Shown: positions 17,356-25,815, counted from the first letter of the stretch. The stretch: DNA of 64,000 nt from an uncultured Piscinibacter sp. (GCF_937952055.1 NZ_CALFYO010000021.1:496001-560000); one strand, 5' to 3'. Numbers and translations are program-made. The notes: generated by a model not told the origin, from the sequence alone.

Positions 17356-17559
17356 ATGCCGCTGTTCTGGAAGCCCTACACCTCCGACGTCACCCACTTC
17401 ATCGAGCAGTTGAAGGCCGCCCGGCCGACGCTCGAGGAGGAGCAGCGAACCGGACGCGCCCTGCTGTGGGACAAGCGCGTCGACCGCCAGGCGCAGGAAG
17501 AGTTCCGCGACGCACGCGTGCCTCAGCAACCCTACGTCTACCAGACCAAGGGCCAGTGA
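17356..17559 (+). CDS. DUF3460 family small protein
   Basis: 67 residues, MPLFWKPYTSDVTHFIEQLK onward, with the conserved core LLWDKRVDRQAQEEFRDARV and the tail VYQTKGQ. This matches DUF3460, a betaproteobacterial family of about 60-70 residues with no known function. It is basic and soluble. Its TGA overlaps the GTG start of scpA (GTGA at 17556-17559), so the two are translationally coupled; the pairing with scpA recurs in the order. A link to chromosome segregation is possible but unproven. Confidence 0.85.
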   Translation: MPLFWKPYTSDVTHFIEQLKAARPTLEEEQRTGRALLWDKRVDRQAQEEFRDARVPQQPYVYQTKGQ

Positions 17560-18422
17560 GCGAGACGCAGACGGCGCCGCAGGTGCCGGAGATTCCCCCG
17601 CCCACGCCCGAAGTGCAGGCGCTGCCGCCGGCGGCGGTCGACGGCATCGCCGTCGCCCGCCTGTACGGCGAGCCCCTGTTCGCGCTGCCGCAGGACCTGT
17701 ACATCCCGCCGGATGCGCTGGAAGTCTTCCTCGAGGCCTTCGAAGGCCCGCTGGACCTGCTGCTCTACCTGATCCGCAAGCAGAACTTCAACATCCTCGA
17801 CATCCCGCTGGCCGACGTGACGCGCCAGTACCTCGCCTACGTCGAGCAGATCCGCAAGACCAACCTCGAGCTCGCCAGCGAATACCTGCTGATGGCGGCG
17901 ATGCTCATCGAGATCAAGTCGCGCATGCTGCTGCCGCCGAAGAAGTCCGAGGACGGCCAAGAGCCCGAGGATCCGCGCGCCGAACTGGTGCGCCGGCTGA
18001 TCGAGTACGAGCAGATCAAGCTCGCCGCCGCCCGGCTCGACGCGCTGCCGCTGCTCGGCCGCGACTTCCTGCGCGCGCAGGTGACGATCGAGCAGGCGCT
18101 GGCGCCGCGCTTCCCCGATGTCGACCCCGACGACCTGCGTGCCGCCTGGGCCGACATCCTGCGTCGCGCCAGGCTGAACCAGCATCACACCATCACGCGC
18201 GAGCAGCTCAGCGTGCGCGAGCACATGAGCATCGTGCTGCGCCGGCTGCAGGGCCGGCGCTTCGCGCTGTTCGAGGACCTGTTCGACCCGGGCCGCGGCC
18301 CGCAGGTGATGGTGGTCACCTTCATTGCCATGCTCGAGCTGGCTCGCGAGCGCCTGCTCGAAGTGACGCAGGCCGAGGCCTTCGCGCCGATCTACGTGCG
18401 GCTGGCCTACGAGCCGACCTAG
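17556..18422 (+). CDS. scpA: Segregation and condensation protein A
   Basis: 288 residues from a GTG start. The ScpA signature runs from FLEAFEGPLDLLLYLIRKQN near residue 55, through DIPLADVTRQYLAYVEQI, to ASEYLLMAAMLIEIKSRMLL. The C-terminal winged helix (HMSIVLRRLQGRRFALFEDL) would contact the SMC head. It is the kleisin of the SMC-ScpAB complex that compacts and segregates the chromosome. The N-terminal 45 residues are Pro-rich and not part of the conserved fold. The frame extends upstream inside DUF3460, but the GTGA overlap at 17556 is the better start. scpB is not in the window. Confidence 0.94.
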   Translation: MSETQTAPQVPEIPPPTPEVQALPPAAVDGIAVARLYGEPLFALPQDLYIPPDALEVFLEAFEGPLDLLLYLIRKQNFNILDIPLADVTRQYLAYVEQIRKTNLELASEYLLMAAMLIEIKSRMLLPPKKSEDGQEPEDPRAELVRRLIEYEQIKLAAARLDALPLLGRDFLRAQVTIEQALAPRFPDVDPDDLRAAWADILRRARLNQHHTITREQLSVREHMSIVLRRLQGRRFALFEDLFDPGRGPQVMVVTFIAMLELARERLLEVTQAEAFAPIYVRLAYEPT

Positions 18423-18423
18423 C

Positions 18424-18783
18424 CTAGACTGGCTCGGGCTCCTGCAAGGGGTCCGCGCCATACCGGTTGCTGCCGGCGGTGCCGACCAGGAACATGAAGA
18501 CGAGCAGCACGATGCCGCCGATGACCGGCACGAAGCCGATCAGGATCCACCAGCCGCTGCGGTCGGTGTCGTGCAGGCGGCGCACCGTGACGCCCAGGCT
18601 GGGCAGCAGCATCGCGATCCCGAACAGGTTGCCGAGCAGCCCCTTGGTGCGCAGCAGGACGTCGATCACGCCGATGCCGATGGCGATCAGCAGCGCGATG
18701 AGCGCGAACATCCAGTACTCCTTGCGCCGCGCGCGCCCGCCGAACACGGCGTACTGCTTCACCACGGCCACGAACCAGTTCAT
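18424..18783 (-). CDS. DUF805 family membrane protein
   Basis: 119 residues starting MNWFVAVVKQYAVFGGRARR, the standard DUF805 opening, then three hydrophobic segments (about 22-45, 52-72 and 80-105). The conserved LGVTVRRLHDTDRSGWWILI lies in the middle. A GGGAGG ribosome site precedes the ATG at 18783, which settles the start. It is an inner-membrane protein of unknown function and is convergent with scpA (1-bp gap). The kinase gene ends 34 bp upstream on the same strand. Confidence 0.9.
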   Translation of the reverse strand: MNWFVAVVKQYAVFGGRARRKEYWMFALIALLIAIGIGVIDVLLRTKGLLGNLFGIAMLLPSLGVTVRRLHDTDRSGWWILIGFVPVIGGIVLLVFMFLVGTAGSNRYGADPLQEPEPV

Positions 18784-18817
18784 CGTTCCCTCCCTTCGTT
18801 CGAACTTCGCGCGAGGC

Positions 18818-20659
18818 TCAGCCCGCACTCTTCACGCCCAGCTTGAACGCGATCATCGCGCGCAGCTTGTTGGGCACCACCGGCTTGAGCAGCAGGTGAA
18901 AGTCCTTCTCCTGCGCCTCCTTGTCGAGTGCGCTCATGGTGCTGCCGGTGACGACGATCGCCGGCAAGCGCGCGCCGAAGCGCGCACGCAGCGCGCTGAT
19001 CGCGTCGACGCCGTTGCGGCCGCTCTCCAGCCGGTAGTCGACGATGAGGAGGTCGGGCCGCACCAACGCCGGGTCGGCCGACGCGGCCCAGGCGCTGCAC
19101 TCGGCAACGCTGTCGAACGAGGCGATCTGCGCGCCCCAGCCCTGCAGCAGCACCTCCAGGCCGCTGCGCACTGCCGGCTCGTCCTCGACGACGACGATCA
19201 GGCGGCCGTCCAGCGTCAGCCCGGGCGGCCCCTTGCCCGACGGCGGTGCGGTCTGCGGCTTCGGCTTCGCGCCGGCGGGCAATTCGAGCGTGAACACCGT
19301 GCCTCGCCCGGGTTGCGAACGCAGCGAGATGGGCGCGCCCATCAGGTCGGCCAGCCGCTTGACGATCGCCAGCCCCAGCCCCAGGCCCTTGCGCTGGTGC
19401 GGCGCCGCCGCCGGCGTGTTGGGTACCTGGTAGAACTCCTCGAACACCTTGTGCTGCTCGTCCTCGCGAATGCCCAGCCCCGAGTCCCACACCTGCAACA
19501 GCACCCTGTCGCCGCGCCGGCGTGCCGCCACCAGCACGCCGCCGTCGTCGGTGTAGCGGATCGCGTTGCTGACCAGGTTGCGCAGAATGCGCTCGACCAG
19601 CAGCGGGTCGGCGTGCACCACGCGCGCGCCGCCGCGCAGCTTCAGCGCCAGCCCCTTCTCGAAGGCGGTGGGCTCGAAGTGCAGGCGCAGCTTGCGCAGG
19701 ATGTCCTCCACCTCGAAGTGCTGAGGCCGCACCTCCACGCCGCCGGCATCGATGCGCGTGATGTCCAGCAGCTCCGAGAACAGCCCCTCCAGCGCATCGA
19801 CCGAGGCATTGATGCTGTTCACGAGGTGGGCCACCTCGGGCTCGTGGGTGCGCTGGCGCAGCGCCTCGGCGAACAGGCCCATCGCGTGCAGCGGCTGGCG
19901 CAGGTCGTGGCTCGCCGCGGTGAAGAACTGCGTCTTCGCCCGGTTGGCCACCTCGGCCTCCTGGCGCGCCGCCTCGGCCGCCTGCTTCTCGACGCGCAAC
20001 TGCGCGGCCAGGCCGTCGGCGCGCAGCTTGTGCTCGAGCAGACGCTGCAACGTGTGCCGGTAGTTGCGCGCCAGCACCGTCGTCAGCGAGACGATCACCG
20101 CCAGCATGCCGGCGAGTTGGTAGCTGTACACGTCCGCACCGAGCGCGATGCGCACGATCAGCGGCGTGAAGCAGATCGCCACGTAGGCGACGAACATGCG
20201 GGGATGGTTGCCGAGCACCGGCACCACCGCGATGCAGAACGTGTAGATGGTCAGGACGAGCCCGGTCTGCTGGATGCCGATGGCGCTGGAGTAGAAGAGC
20301 CAGCCCGAGAGCCCCCACGCCGACGCGGAACACAGGGTCAGCACGTTCCAGCGCAGTTGCCAGCGCTTCCAGTCCATCGGCGCACCGCGCTTGTAGGTGC
20401 GGCGGAAGGCACGCGCAAGAACGACGCGCACGATCCACAGCCCGACGAAGAGTGCCGACCACGCCGCGAACAGCGGCGCCGGCACGACGCCCCAGAACAG
20501 CATCAGCATGAGGCCGAAGCCTCCGGCCAAGCCGGCCAGCGTCGCGCCGGTGAAGGCGTACAGCGCCAGCACCTCGTCGGGCAACAGCGCCTCGCGCGAT
20601 GGCGCCTCGGGCCGGCCCGCGGGCACGGCCGTGGCGTTCAGCGCGTCGGGTTGCGCCAT
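18818..20659 (-). CDS. Hybrid sensor histidine kinase with C-terminal receiver domain
   Basis: 613 residues. About six membrane helices occupy residues 30-195. A short coiled coil (205-240) leads to the HisKA domain, with the phospho-acceptor His251 in ASHDLRQPLHAMGLF. The HATPase domain follows (NLVSNAIRYTDDGG, then DSGLGI and GLGLGLAIVKRLADL). A receiver domain begins near residue 488 (LIVVVEDEPAVRSGLEVLL), with its Asp in LLIVDYRLESGRNG. The sensor part has no PAS or periplasmic domain, so the stimulus is probably sensed within the membrane. It overlaps the response regulator gene upstream by 22 bp, implying a two-component pair. The stimulus is unknown. Confidence 0.92.
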   Translation of the reverse strand: MAQPDALNATAVPAGRPEAPSREALLPDEVLALYAFTGATLAGLAGGFGLMLMLFWGVVPAPLFAAWSALFVGLWIVRVVLARAFRRTYKRGAPMDWKRWQLRWNVLTLCSASAWGLSGWLFYSSAIGIQQTGLVLTIYTFCIAVVPVLGNHPRMFVAYVAICFTPLIVRIALGADVYSYQLAGMLAVIVSLTTVLARNYRHTLQRLLEHKLRADGLAAQLRVEKQAAEAARQEAEVANRAKTQFFTAASHDLRQPLHAMGLFAEALRQRTHEPEVAHLVNSINASVDALEGLFSELLDITRIDAGGVEVRPQHFEVEDILRKLRLHFEPTAFEKGLALKLRGGARVVHADPLLVERILRNLVSNAIRYTDDGGVLVAARRRGDRVLLQVWDSGLGIREDEQHKVFEEFYQVPNTPAAAPHQRKGLGLGLAIVKRLADLMGAPISLRSQPGRGTVFTLELPAGAKPKPQTAPPSGKGPPGLTLDGRLIVVVEDEPAVRSGLEVLLQGWGAQIASFDSVAECSAWAASADPALVRPDLLIVDYRLESGRNGVDAISALRARFGARLPAIVVTGSTMSALDKEAQEKDFHLLLKPVVPNKLRAMIAFKLGVKSAG

Positions 20660-21366
20660 GCGCTCAGGCCGCCCTTCTGCGTCATCTGGCTCACCGCCAG
20701 CACGGCCTGGGTGCGCGAACTGACGTTGAGCGCGCGCAGCACGGCGGCGACGTGGTCCTTCACCGTCTCCACCGACAGGTTGAGGTCGCGCGCGATCAGC
20801 TTGTTCGGCTTGCCCTGCAGCAGCAGCGCCAGCACGTCGGTCTGGCGCGGCGTGAGGCCCAGCGAGGCCAGCGGCGGCTGTGCCTGTACCTCGCCGGCTT
20901 CGGCCTGCTCGCGCACCACGCGCAGCACGCTGGGCACGGTGTCGCCCTCGGGCCTGAGCGGCGAGGACTCGGAGCCCATGGTCATCGGCGGCACGTAGAT
21001 GCCACCGGACATGACGACGTTGAGCGCCTCGAACAGCGTTTCGTTGCTCGCGCGCTTGGGCACGAAGCCCATCGCACCGAGGTCGATGGCATGGATGACG
21101 TCGCTGCTGCGGTCCGAGGCCGACACCACCACCACCGGCAGCGAGGGGTACTGGGCCCGGAACTCGGTCAGCACGTCGAAGCCGTGCGCGTCGCCGAGCG
21201 CGAGGTCGAGCAGCACGAGGTCGAAGTCCGAGTCGGCCTGCAGGGCCTCGCGCGCCGCCTTCGCGCTGCCCGCGCCGACCACGGTGACGTCGTCGCCCAG
21301 TCCCTGGATGACGCTTTGCAGCGCCGAGAGGATCAGCGGGTGGTCATCGATCAGCAGGACTTTCAT
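20638..21366 (-). CDS. LuxR/NarL-family response regulator
   Basis: 242 residues: receiver domain 1-120 with acidic pocket (IDDHP) and phospho-acceptor Asp54 in LVLLDLALGD, then a linker of about 50 residues and a LuxR-type helix-turn-helix from LTPRQTDVLALLLQG to LNLSVETVKDHVAAVLRALN. It precedes and overlaps the hybrid kinase by 22 bp and is its probable partner. The hybrid kinase's own receiver would then be an extra relay or regulatory site. The target genes are not evident from the window. MKVLLIDDH at 21366 is the natural start although the frame stays open upstream. Confidence 0.93.
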   Translation of the reverse strand: MKVLLIDDHPLILSALQSVIQGLGDDVTVVGAGSAKAAREALQADSDFDLVLLDLALGDAHGFDVLTEFRAQYPSLPVVVVSASDRSSDVIHAIDLGAMGFVPKRASNETLFEALNVVMSGGIYVPPMTMGSESSPLRPEGDTVPSVLRVVREQAEAGEVQAQPPLASLGLTPRQTDVLALLLQGKPNKLIARDLNLSVETVKDHVAAVLRALNVSSRTQAVLAVSQMTQKGGLSAWRNPTR

Positions 21367-21484
21367 CGCCTCGGCCTCCGCAGTTCGTGCGGCCTGGATC
21401 GTAGCCCACCGGCCGCCCGCCAACCCGTGCCGCGACGCGCCCCCCGCGGCAGGGCCGTCGCGGCGCGCCGTGCGTCAGGGCGGC

Positions 21485-21937
21485 TCAGAGGTAGCGCCGC
21501 GAGAGCGACTCGGCCACGCACACCGGCTTGGCGGAGCCTTCGCGCTCCATCGTCACTTCCATGGTGATCTGTGCGCCGCCCTCGATGGCCTCGAAGGCGG
21601 CCAGCTTGAAATGCCCGCGCAGCCTGCTGCCCACCGGCACCGGCGCCGGGAAGCGCACCTTGTTCAGGCCGTAGTTGACGCCCATGCGCACGTTGCGAAA
21701 TTCGATCGCCGACTCGGCCATGAGGGGCAGCAGCGACAGCGTCAGGAAGCCATGTGCGATGGTCGTGCCGAAGGGGCCGGCCGCGGCACGGATCGGATCG
21801 ACGTGGATCCACTGCAGGTCGCCGGTGGCGCGCGCGAACTCGTCGATGCGCTCCTGCGTGACGGTGATCCACTCGCTGGTGCCGACCACCTGGCCGACCA
21901 GCACACCGAACTGCTCCAGCGACTCGAAGCTCCTCAT
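21485..21937 (-). CDS. MaoC-like (R)-specific enoyl-CoA hydratase
   Basis: 150 residues, a single hot-dog domain. The hydratase-2 motif is present: RIDEFARATGDLQWIHVDPI with catalytic Asp40 and His45, then GPFGTTIAHGFLTLSLLP. MGVNYGLNKVRFPAPVPVGS is typical of the NodN/MaoC subgroup. It probably hydrates short trans-enoyl-CoA in fatty-acid or polyhydroxyalkanoate metabolism. The start codon overlaps the ParA gene's stop (ATGA at 21934-21937), so the two are co-translated, an odd functional pairing. Confidence 0.9.
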   Translation of the reverse strand: MRSFESLEQFGVLVGQVVGTSEWITVTQERIDEFARATGDLQWIHVDPIRAAAGPFGTTIAHGFLTLSLLPLMAESAIEFRNVRMGVNYGLNKVRFPAPVPVGSRLRGHFKLAAFEAIEGGAQITMEVTMEREGSAKPVCVAESLSRRYL

Positions 21938-22551
21938 GCTTCCGCCCACTCGACGATCGGCTTCCACTGCGCCAGATCGCGCTCGAAGCGCGACGGGCTG
22001 ACATCCCACAGGGTCAGGCCGTGCGCAGCGAGGTGGACGTAGTTCTGCGTGTCGCGCAGGAAGGTGAGCACCGGCACCTTCAGGCCCTCGACGAAGGCCC
22101 GCAGATGGTCGGAGGAGATCGTGCCCTCGCGCACGCGCATGCCGACGATGGCGAACTTCACCTTGTCGCTGCGCCGGTGGGCGAGCAGGTCGCGCACGAA
22201 GGCGTGGGTGGCATGGATGTCGAAGATGCTCGGCTGGATCGGGATGATCACCTTGTCGGCGAGCTTCATCACTTCGTCGAGGCGCTTGCCGTGCAGGCCG
22301 GCCGGCGTGTCCAGCACCACGTGGGTGGTGCCCTTGGGCGGGCGCACGGTCTCGCCGTGCGCGGTGTCCCAGGTGCCGATGGCCGGCAAGCCCTTCGGCC
22401 GGATGGCCAGCCAGGTCAGCGCCGACTGCTGGCGGTCGACGTCGCCGAGCATCACGGCATGGCCGCGCGAGGCCAGGTAGCCCGCCAGGTTGGTCGACAG
22501 CGTGCTCTTGCCCACGCCCCCCTTGGGATTGGCCACCACGATCACCGGCAT
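21934..22551 (-). CDS. ParA/MinD-type P-loop ATPase
   Basis: 205 residues. MPVIVVANPKGGVGKSTLST carries the deviant Walker A at residues 10-17. GDVDRQQSALTWL (A') and VVLDTPAG (Walker B) follow. The short length without an N-terminal DNA-binding region resembles the orphan ParA proteins (type Ib or MipZ-like) rather than the chromosomal ParA, and no parB is adjacent. Such ATPases position cellular cargo or plasmids. The ATG at 22551 begins at the classical motif; the upstream open frame looks untranslated. It is divergent from the kefF-like gene by 97 bp. Confidence 0.85.
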   Translation of the reverse strand: MPVIVVANPKGGVGKSTLSTNLAGYLASRGHAVMLGDVDRQQSALTWLAIRPKGLPAIGTWDTAHGETVRPPKGTTHVVLDTPAGLHGKRLDEVMKLADKVIIPIQPSIFDIHATHAFVRDLLAHRRSDKVKFAIVGMRVREGTISSDHLRAFVEGLKVPVLTFLRDTQNYVHLAAHGLTLWDVSPSRFERDLAQWKPIVEWAEA

Positions 22552-22648
22552 CTGGACCTCCGTCCTCGCATCTGCATCTGGTTGTTCGGCGTTTGCGGTT
22601 ATGGTAACGGCAGCGTTCCGGCCACCCCATCCCCTGCAACCCCACACC

Positions 22649-23296
22649 ATGCTCCCGCCGCCCGACGCGCCCGAGGTGCTGGTCCTGGTGGCGCACCCGC
22701 AGATCGAGCACTCGCGCGCCAACCGCGCCCTGATGCGCGCCGCCGGCGAAGTGGCGGCGGCCTCGAAGGGCCGCGTGGAGGTGCGCGACCTCTACGCGCT
22801 CTACCCCGACTACCTGATCGACGCGAGCGCCGAGCAGGCCCTGCTGGCGGGCGCGAAGCTGGTGGTCTGGCAGCACCCGGTGCACTGGTACTCGATGCCG
22901 CCGCTGATGAAGCTCTGGCTCGACGAGGTTCTCGCCTTCGGCTGGGCCTACGGCCCGGGCGGGCACGCGCTGCAGGGCAAGGACCTGTGGCTCGCGATGA
23001 CCACCGGCGGGCCCCAGGAGTCCTACCGGCCGGACAGCTACAACCGCTACTTCTTCGACGCCTTCCTGCCGCCCGTCGAGCAGACGGCGGCGCTGTGCGG
23101 CATGCGCTTCCTGCCGCCGCTGATCCTGCATGGCGCGCATCGCGTCGGCGACGCCACGATCGCCGAGCACGCCCGCCTCTTCGCCGACCGCCTGGCCAGC
23201 TACCCCGACTGGCCGGAACTGGCCGATCTGGCCGAGTGCGTGGCCTGCGACGTGCCGGCCTCGGCGCGGCCGCCGGCCGAGGCGGGATCGCACTGA
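22649..23296 (+). CDS. KefF-like NAD(P)H oxidoreductase, potassium efflux ancillary protein
   Basis: 215 residues, flavodoxin-like fold. Features are VLVLVAHPQIEHSRANRALM at the N-terminus, DLYALYPDYLIDASAEQ, the active-site strip WQHPVHWYSMPPLMKLWLDE, and MTTGGPQESYRPDSYNRYFF. It is of the KefF/KefG group that activates KefC/KefB and reduces quinones with FMN. It ends within TGATG, so the potassium efflux gene starts on its last base, strong evidence for partnership. The ATG at 22649 is chosen because the family starts just before the first beta strand. Confidence 0.9.
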   Translation: MLPPPDAPEVLVLVAHPQIEHSRANRALMRAAGEVAAASKGRVEVRDLYALYPDYLIDASAEQALLAGAKLVVWQHPVHWYSMPPLMKLWLDEVLAFGWAYGPGGHALQGKDLWLAMTTGGPQESYRPDSYNRYFFDAFLPPVEQTAALCGMRFLPPLILHGAHRVGDATIAEHARLFADRLASYPDWPELADLAECVACDVPASARPPAEAGSH

Positions 23297-25152
23297 TGGA
23301 GCACGGCTCCTGGCTGACCGGCAGCCTGGTCTACCTGGCCGCCGCGGTGCTCGCCGTACCGCTGGCCAGGGCGCTGGGTCTGGGCTCGATCATCGGTTAC
23401 CTCGCCGCCGGCGTCGCCATCGGGCCCTGGGGACTGAAGCTCGTCTCCGATCCGCAGCACATGCTGCACTTCGCCGAGTTCGGCGTGGTGCTGATGCTCT
23501 TCCTCGTCGGCCTGGAGCTGGAGCCGCGGCGGCTGTGGGCTCTGCGGCGGCCGATCTTCGGCTGGGGCAGCGTGCAGCTGTTCGGCTCGGCGGCGCTGAT
23601 GACGGGAGCCGCCATGTTGTTCGCCGTGGACTGGCGCTTGGCGCTGGTGGGCGCGCTGGGGTTGGCGATGAGCTCCACCGCCATCGGCCTGGGCGTGCTC
23701 GCCGAGCGCAACCTGATGGCCACCCGCTCCGGCCAGAGCGTGCTCAGCGTGATGCTGCTGCAGGACGTGGCCGCCATCCCCGTCCTCGCCTTCGTGCCGC
23801 TGCTGGCCGCTGCCGGCGCGCACGAGGCCGGCCGCGGCTGGCTGGGTGCGGCCAGGGCCGCCGGGGTGATCGCGATCATCGTGCTCGGCGGCCGGCTGCT
23901 GCTGCGCCCGGCGCTGCGCTGGATCGCGCGCAGCAAGACGCCGGAGATCTTCACCGCCGCCTCGCTGCTGCTGGTGGTGGCCACCGCGGCGCTGATGCAG
24001 TCGGCCGGGCTGTCGATGGCGCTGGGCGCCTTCCTCGCCGGTGTGCTGCTCGCCGAGAGCGAGTACCGCCGCGAGCTGGAGACCGACATCGAGCCTTTCA
24101 AGGGCCTGCTGCTCGGCCTGTTCTTCATCGCCGTGGGCATGAGCATCGACTTCGCCGTGGTGCTCGCACAGCCGCTGCTCGTGGCCGGCCTCGTCACCGG
24201 CTTCCTGCTGCTCAAGGCCGCGGTGCTGTGGGCCATGGGCCGGGCGATGCCGCTGCCGCCGGCCGAACGTCCGCCCTTCATCATCCTGCTGGCTCAGGGT
24301 GGCGAGTTCGGCTTCGTGGTCTTCCAGACCGCCGCGGGCGCAGCGGTGATCGACGCGCCCACCTCGTCGCTGCTGGTCGCCGCCGTGGCGCTGTCGATGC
24401 TGCTCACGCCGCTGGTGCTGCTGCTGTCCGACCGCTTCTGGGCCCGCCGGCTGGCCGCGCAGGCGCGGGACGCGACCTACGACCGCATCGACGACACGCA
24501 GCGCGCGCCGGTGATCATCGCCGGCTTCGGCCGCTACGGGCAGATCGTCGGCCGCCTGCTCTACGCCAACGGGCTCTCGGCCACCGTGCTCGAGCACGAT
24601 GCCGAGCAGGTCGAGGCCGTGCGCCGCTTCGGCTGGCAGGTGTACTACGGCGACGCGACGCGGCTGGACCTGCTGCGCAGCGCCGGCGCGGAACAGGCGC
24701 GTGTGCTGGTGCTGGCGATCGACGACGTCGCGCAGAGCCTCGAAGTCGCCCGGCTGGCGCGCCAGCACTTCCCGCGGCTGACGATCGTGGCCCGTGCACG
24801 CAACGTCACGCACCTGCTGGAACTGCGCAACCTCGGCATCGAGTGGATCGAGCGCGAGACGCTGGATTCGGCACTGATGAGCGGGCGCAGCGTGCTGGAA
24901 CTGCTCGGCTTCGAGCGCCACCAGGCGCGCACCCTGGCGCTGCGCTTCCGCCGGCACAACCTCGCGCAGGTGGAGGCGATGCGGCCGCATTTCGGCGACG
25001 AGGCCAGGCTGATCGCGATGGCCAAGCTGGGCCGCCAGCAGCTCGAGGAGCTGTTCGCCCAGGAGCGCGAAGCGGCGCGGCAGCGGCGCTCGCGCGCAGG
25101 CTGGGGCGGTGAGGACGGCGGACGCCGCGAGGACGGTCCGCCGCCTGCCTGA
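23296..25152 (+). CDS. KefC-like glutathione-regulated potassium/proton antiporter
   Basis: 618 residues. The N-terminal 380 residues are a CPA2 cation/proton antiporter domain of about 12 helices, with GYLAAGVAIGPWGLKLV, VVLMLFLVGLELEP and LLLQDVAAIPVLAFVPLL. The C-terminal part is a TrkA-N/RCK domain with a Rossmann glycine motif PVIIAGFGRYGQIVGRLLYA near residue 400 and GDATRLDLLRSAGA. It exports potassium in exchange for protons during electrophile stress and is gated by glutathione adducts. Pairing with the KefF-like gene upstream supports KefC over other CPA2 members. The tail beyond residue 580 is Arg/Gly-rich and unconserved. Confidence 0.92.
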   Translation: MEHGSWLTGSLVYLAAAVLAVPLARALGLGSIIGYLAAGVAIGPWGLKLVSDPQHMLHFAEFGVVLMLFLVGLELEPRRLWALRRPIFGWGSVQLFGSAALMTGAAMLFAVDWRLALVGALGLAMSSTAIGLGVLAERNLMATRSGQSVLSVMLLQDVAAIPVLAFVPLLAAAGAHEAGRGWLGAARAAGVIAIIVLGGRLLLRPALRWIARSKTPEIFTAASLLLVVATAALMQSAGLSMALGAFLAGVLLAESEYRRELETDIEPFKGLLLGLFFIAVGMSIDFAVVLAQPLLVAGLVTGFLLLKAAVLWAMGRAMPLPPAERPPFIILLAQGGEFGFVVFQTAAGAAVIDAPTSSLLVAAVALSMLLTPLVLLLSDRFWARRLAAQARDATYDRIDDTQRAPVIIAGFGRYGQIVGRLLYANGLSATVLEHDAEQVEAVRRFGWQVYYGDATRLDLLRSAGAEQARVLVLAIDDVAQSLEVARLARQHFPRLTIVARARNVTHLLELRNLGIEWIERETLDSALMSGRSVLELLGFERHQARTLALRFRRHNLAQVEAMRPHFGDEARLIAMAKLGRQQLEELFAQEREAARQRRSRAGWGGEDGGRREDGPPPA

Positions 25153-25194
25153 GGCGAGCACGACTCCGCCGGCGGGCCGAAATCGCCCGGCCTG

Positions 25195-25214
25195 GCAAAT
25201 GCAATTGCATTTGC
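25195..25214. promoter_or_regulatory. Perfect 20-bp palindrome, candidate Zur operator
   Basis: GCAAATGCAATTGCATTTGC reads the same on both strands. It is an AT-rich island 15 bp before the Zur-like gene's ATG, in a neighbourhood of about 70% GC. Fur/Zur dimers bind such inverted repeats, and the position would block the promoter, so autorepression of the zinc operon in zinc-replete cells is the simplest reading. Binding is inferred from position and symmetry, not shown. Confidence 0.7.
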
Positions 25215-25228
25215 AATAAGATGCGCCC

Positions 25229-25633
25229 ATGGAACGCCAGACCCGTCAGAAGCAGGCCGTGCTGCGCTCGCTCGTCGACAGCGGCCGCTCGCTCGCACCG
25301 GCCGAGATCCTCGAGCTGGCACGCACCGAGGTGCCGACACTGAACCTGTCCACCGTCTACCGCCAGCTGCGCACGCTGCACGACGAGGCGCAGGTGGTGC
25401 GCGTCGACCTGCCCGGCCAGGCGGCGCGCTTCGAGGCGCCCTGCGCGCACGGCCAGGCGCGCGGCCATGCGCACCACCACCACCATCACTTCCATTGCAC
25501 GGCCTGCGACCGGGTGTTTCCCATCCACGCCTGCCCGGGCGGCATCGAGCGGCTGGCGCCGGCGGGCTTCCAGGTCGAGCAGCACGAGCTGACGCTGCGC
25601 GGCCGCTGCGCCGACTGCGCGGAGGCGGCATGA
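25229..25633 (+). CDS. zur: Fur-family regulator, Zur-like
   Basis: 134 residues. The winged helix includes TLNLSTVYRQLRTLHDEAQV (residues 37-56). The C-terminal dimer/metal domain carries two Cys pairs, C90/C93 (HCTAC) and C127/C130 (CADC), the structural zinc site of Fur proteins. An unusual His run (residues 80-89, including six consecutive His) lies directly before the first CxxC. Zur rather than Fur is inferred from the downstream ZnuABC-like genes. The gene follows a perfect palindrome and overlaps the next gene by ATGA. It probably represses the whole operon when zinc is bound. Confidence 0.88.
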   Translation: MERQTRQKQAVLRSLVDSGRSLAPAEILELARTEVPTLNLSTVYRQLRTLHDEAQVVRVDLPGQAARFEAPCAHGQARGHAHHHHHHFHCTACDRVFPIHACPGGIERLAPAGFQVEQHELTLRGRCADCAEAA

Positions 25634-25815
25634 GCCACCGGCACGACCACCACGACCACGCGCACGGGCATGCCCACGCCGCGGCGCGCGACGACGACGG
25701 CGTCGCATCGAGCATGCTGATGCACGGCGCCGCCTCCCGCATCGGCGGCGCCGTGGCGGCACTGGCGCTGCTGTGGGCCGCCGTGGCCTGGGCCCTGTCG
25801 GACCTGGCGACATGA
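25630..25815 (+). CDS. Small His-rich membrane peptide in zinc operon
   Basis: 61 residues. The first 16 contain eight His (MSHRHDHHDHAHGHAH), then three Asp, and residues 38-57 form one hydrophobic helix (GGAVAALALLWAAVAWALSD). The start overlaps zur by ATGA and its TGA overlaps the ATPase gene's ATG, so it sits exactly between two coupled genes, good evidence that it is real. I do not recognise a family. The His/Asp head would bind Zn(II) and be held at the inner membrane. It might buffer or hand over zinc to the uptake system; that is inference. Confidence 0.75.
   Translation: MSHRHDHHDHAHGHAHAAARDDDGVASSMLMHGAASRIGGAVAALALLWAAVAWALSDLAT

Noticed and set aside
21934..22551. Chromosomal partition locus parAB
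   Set aside because: Only a short ParA-like ATPase is present, with no parB or parS-like site beside it.
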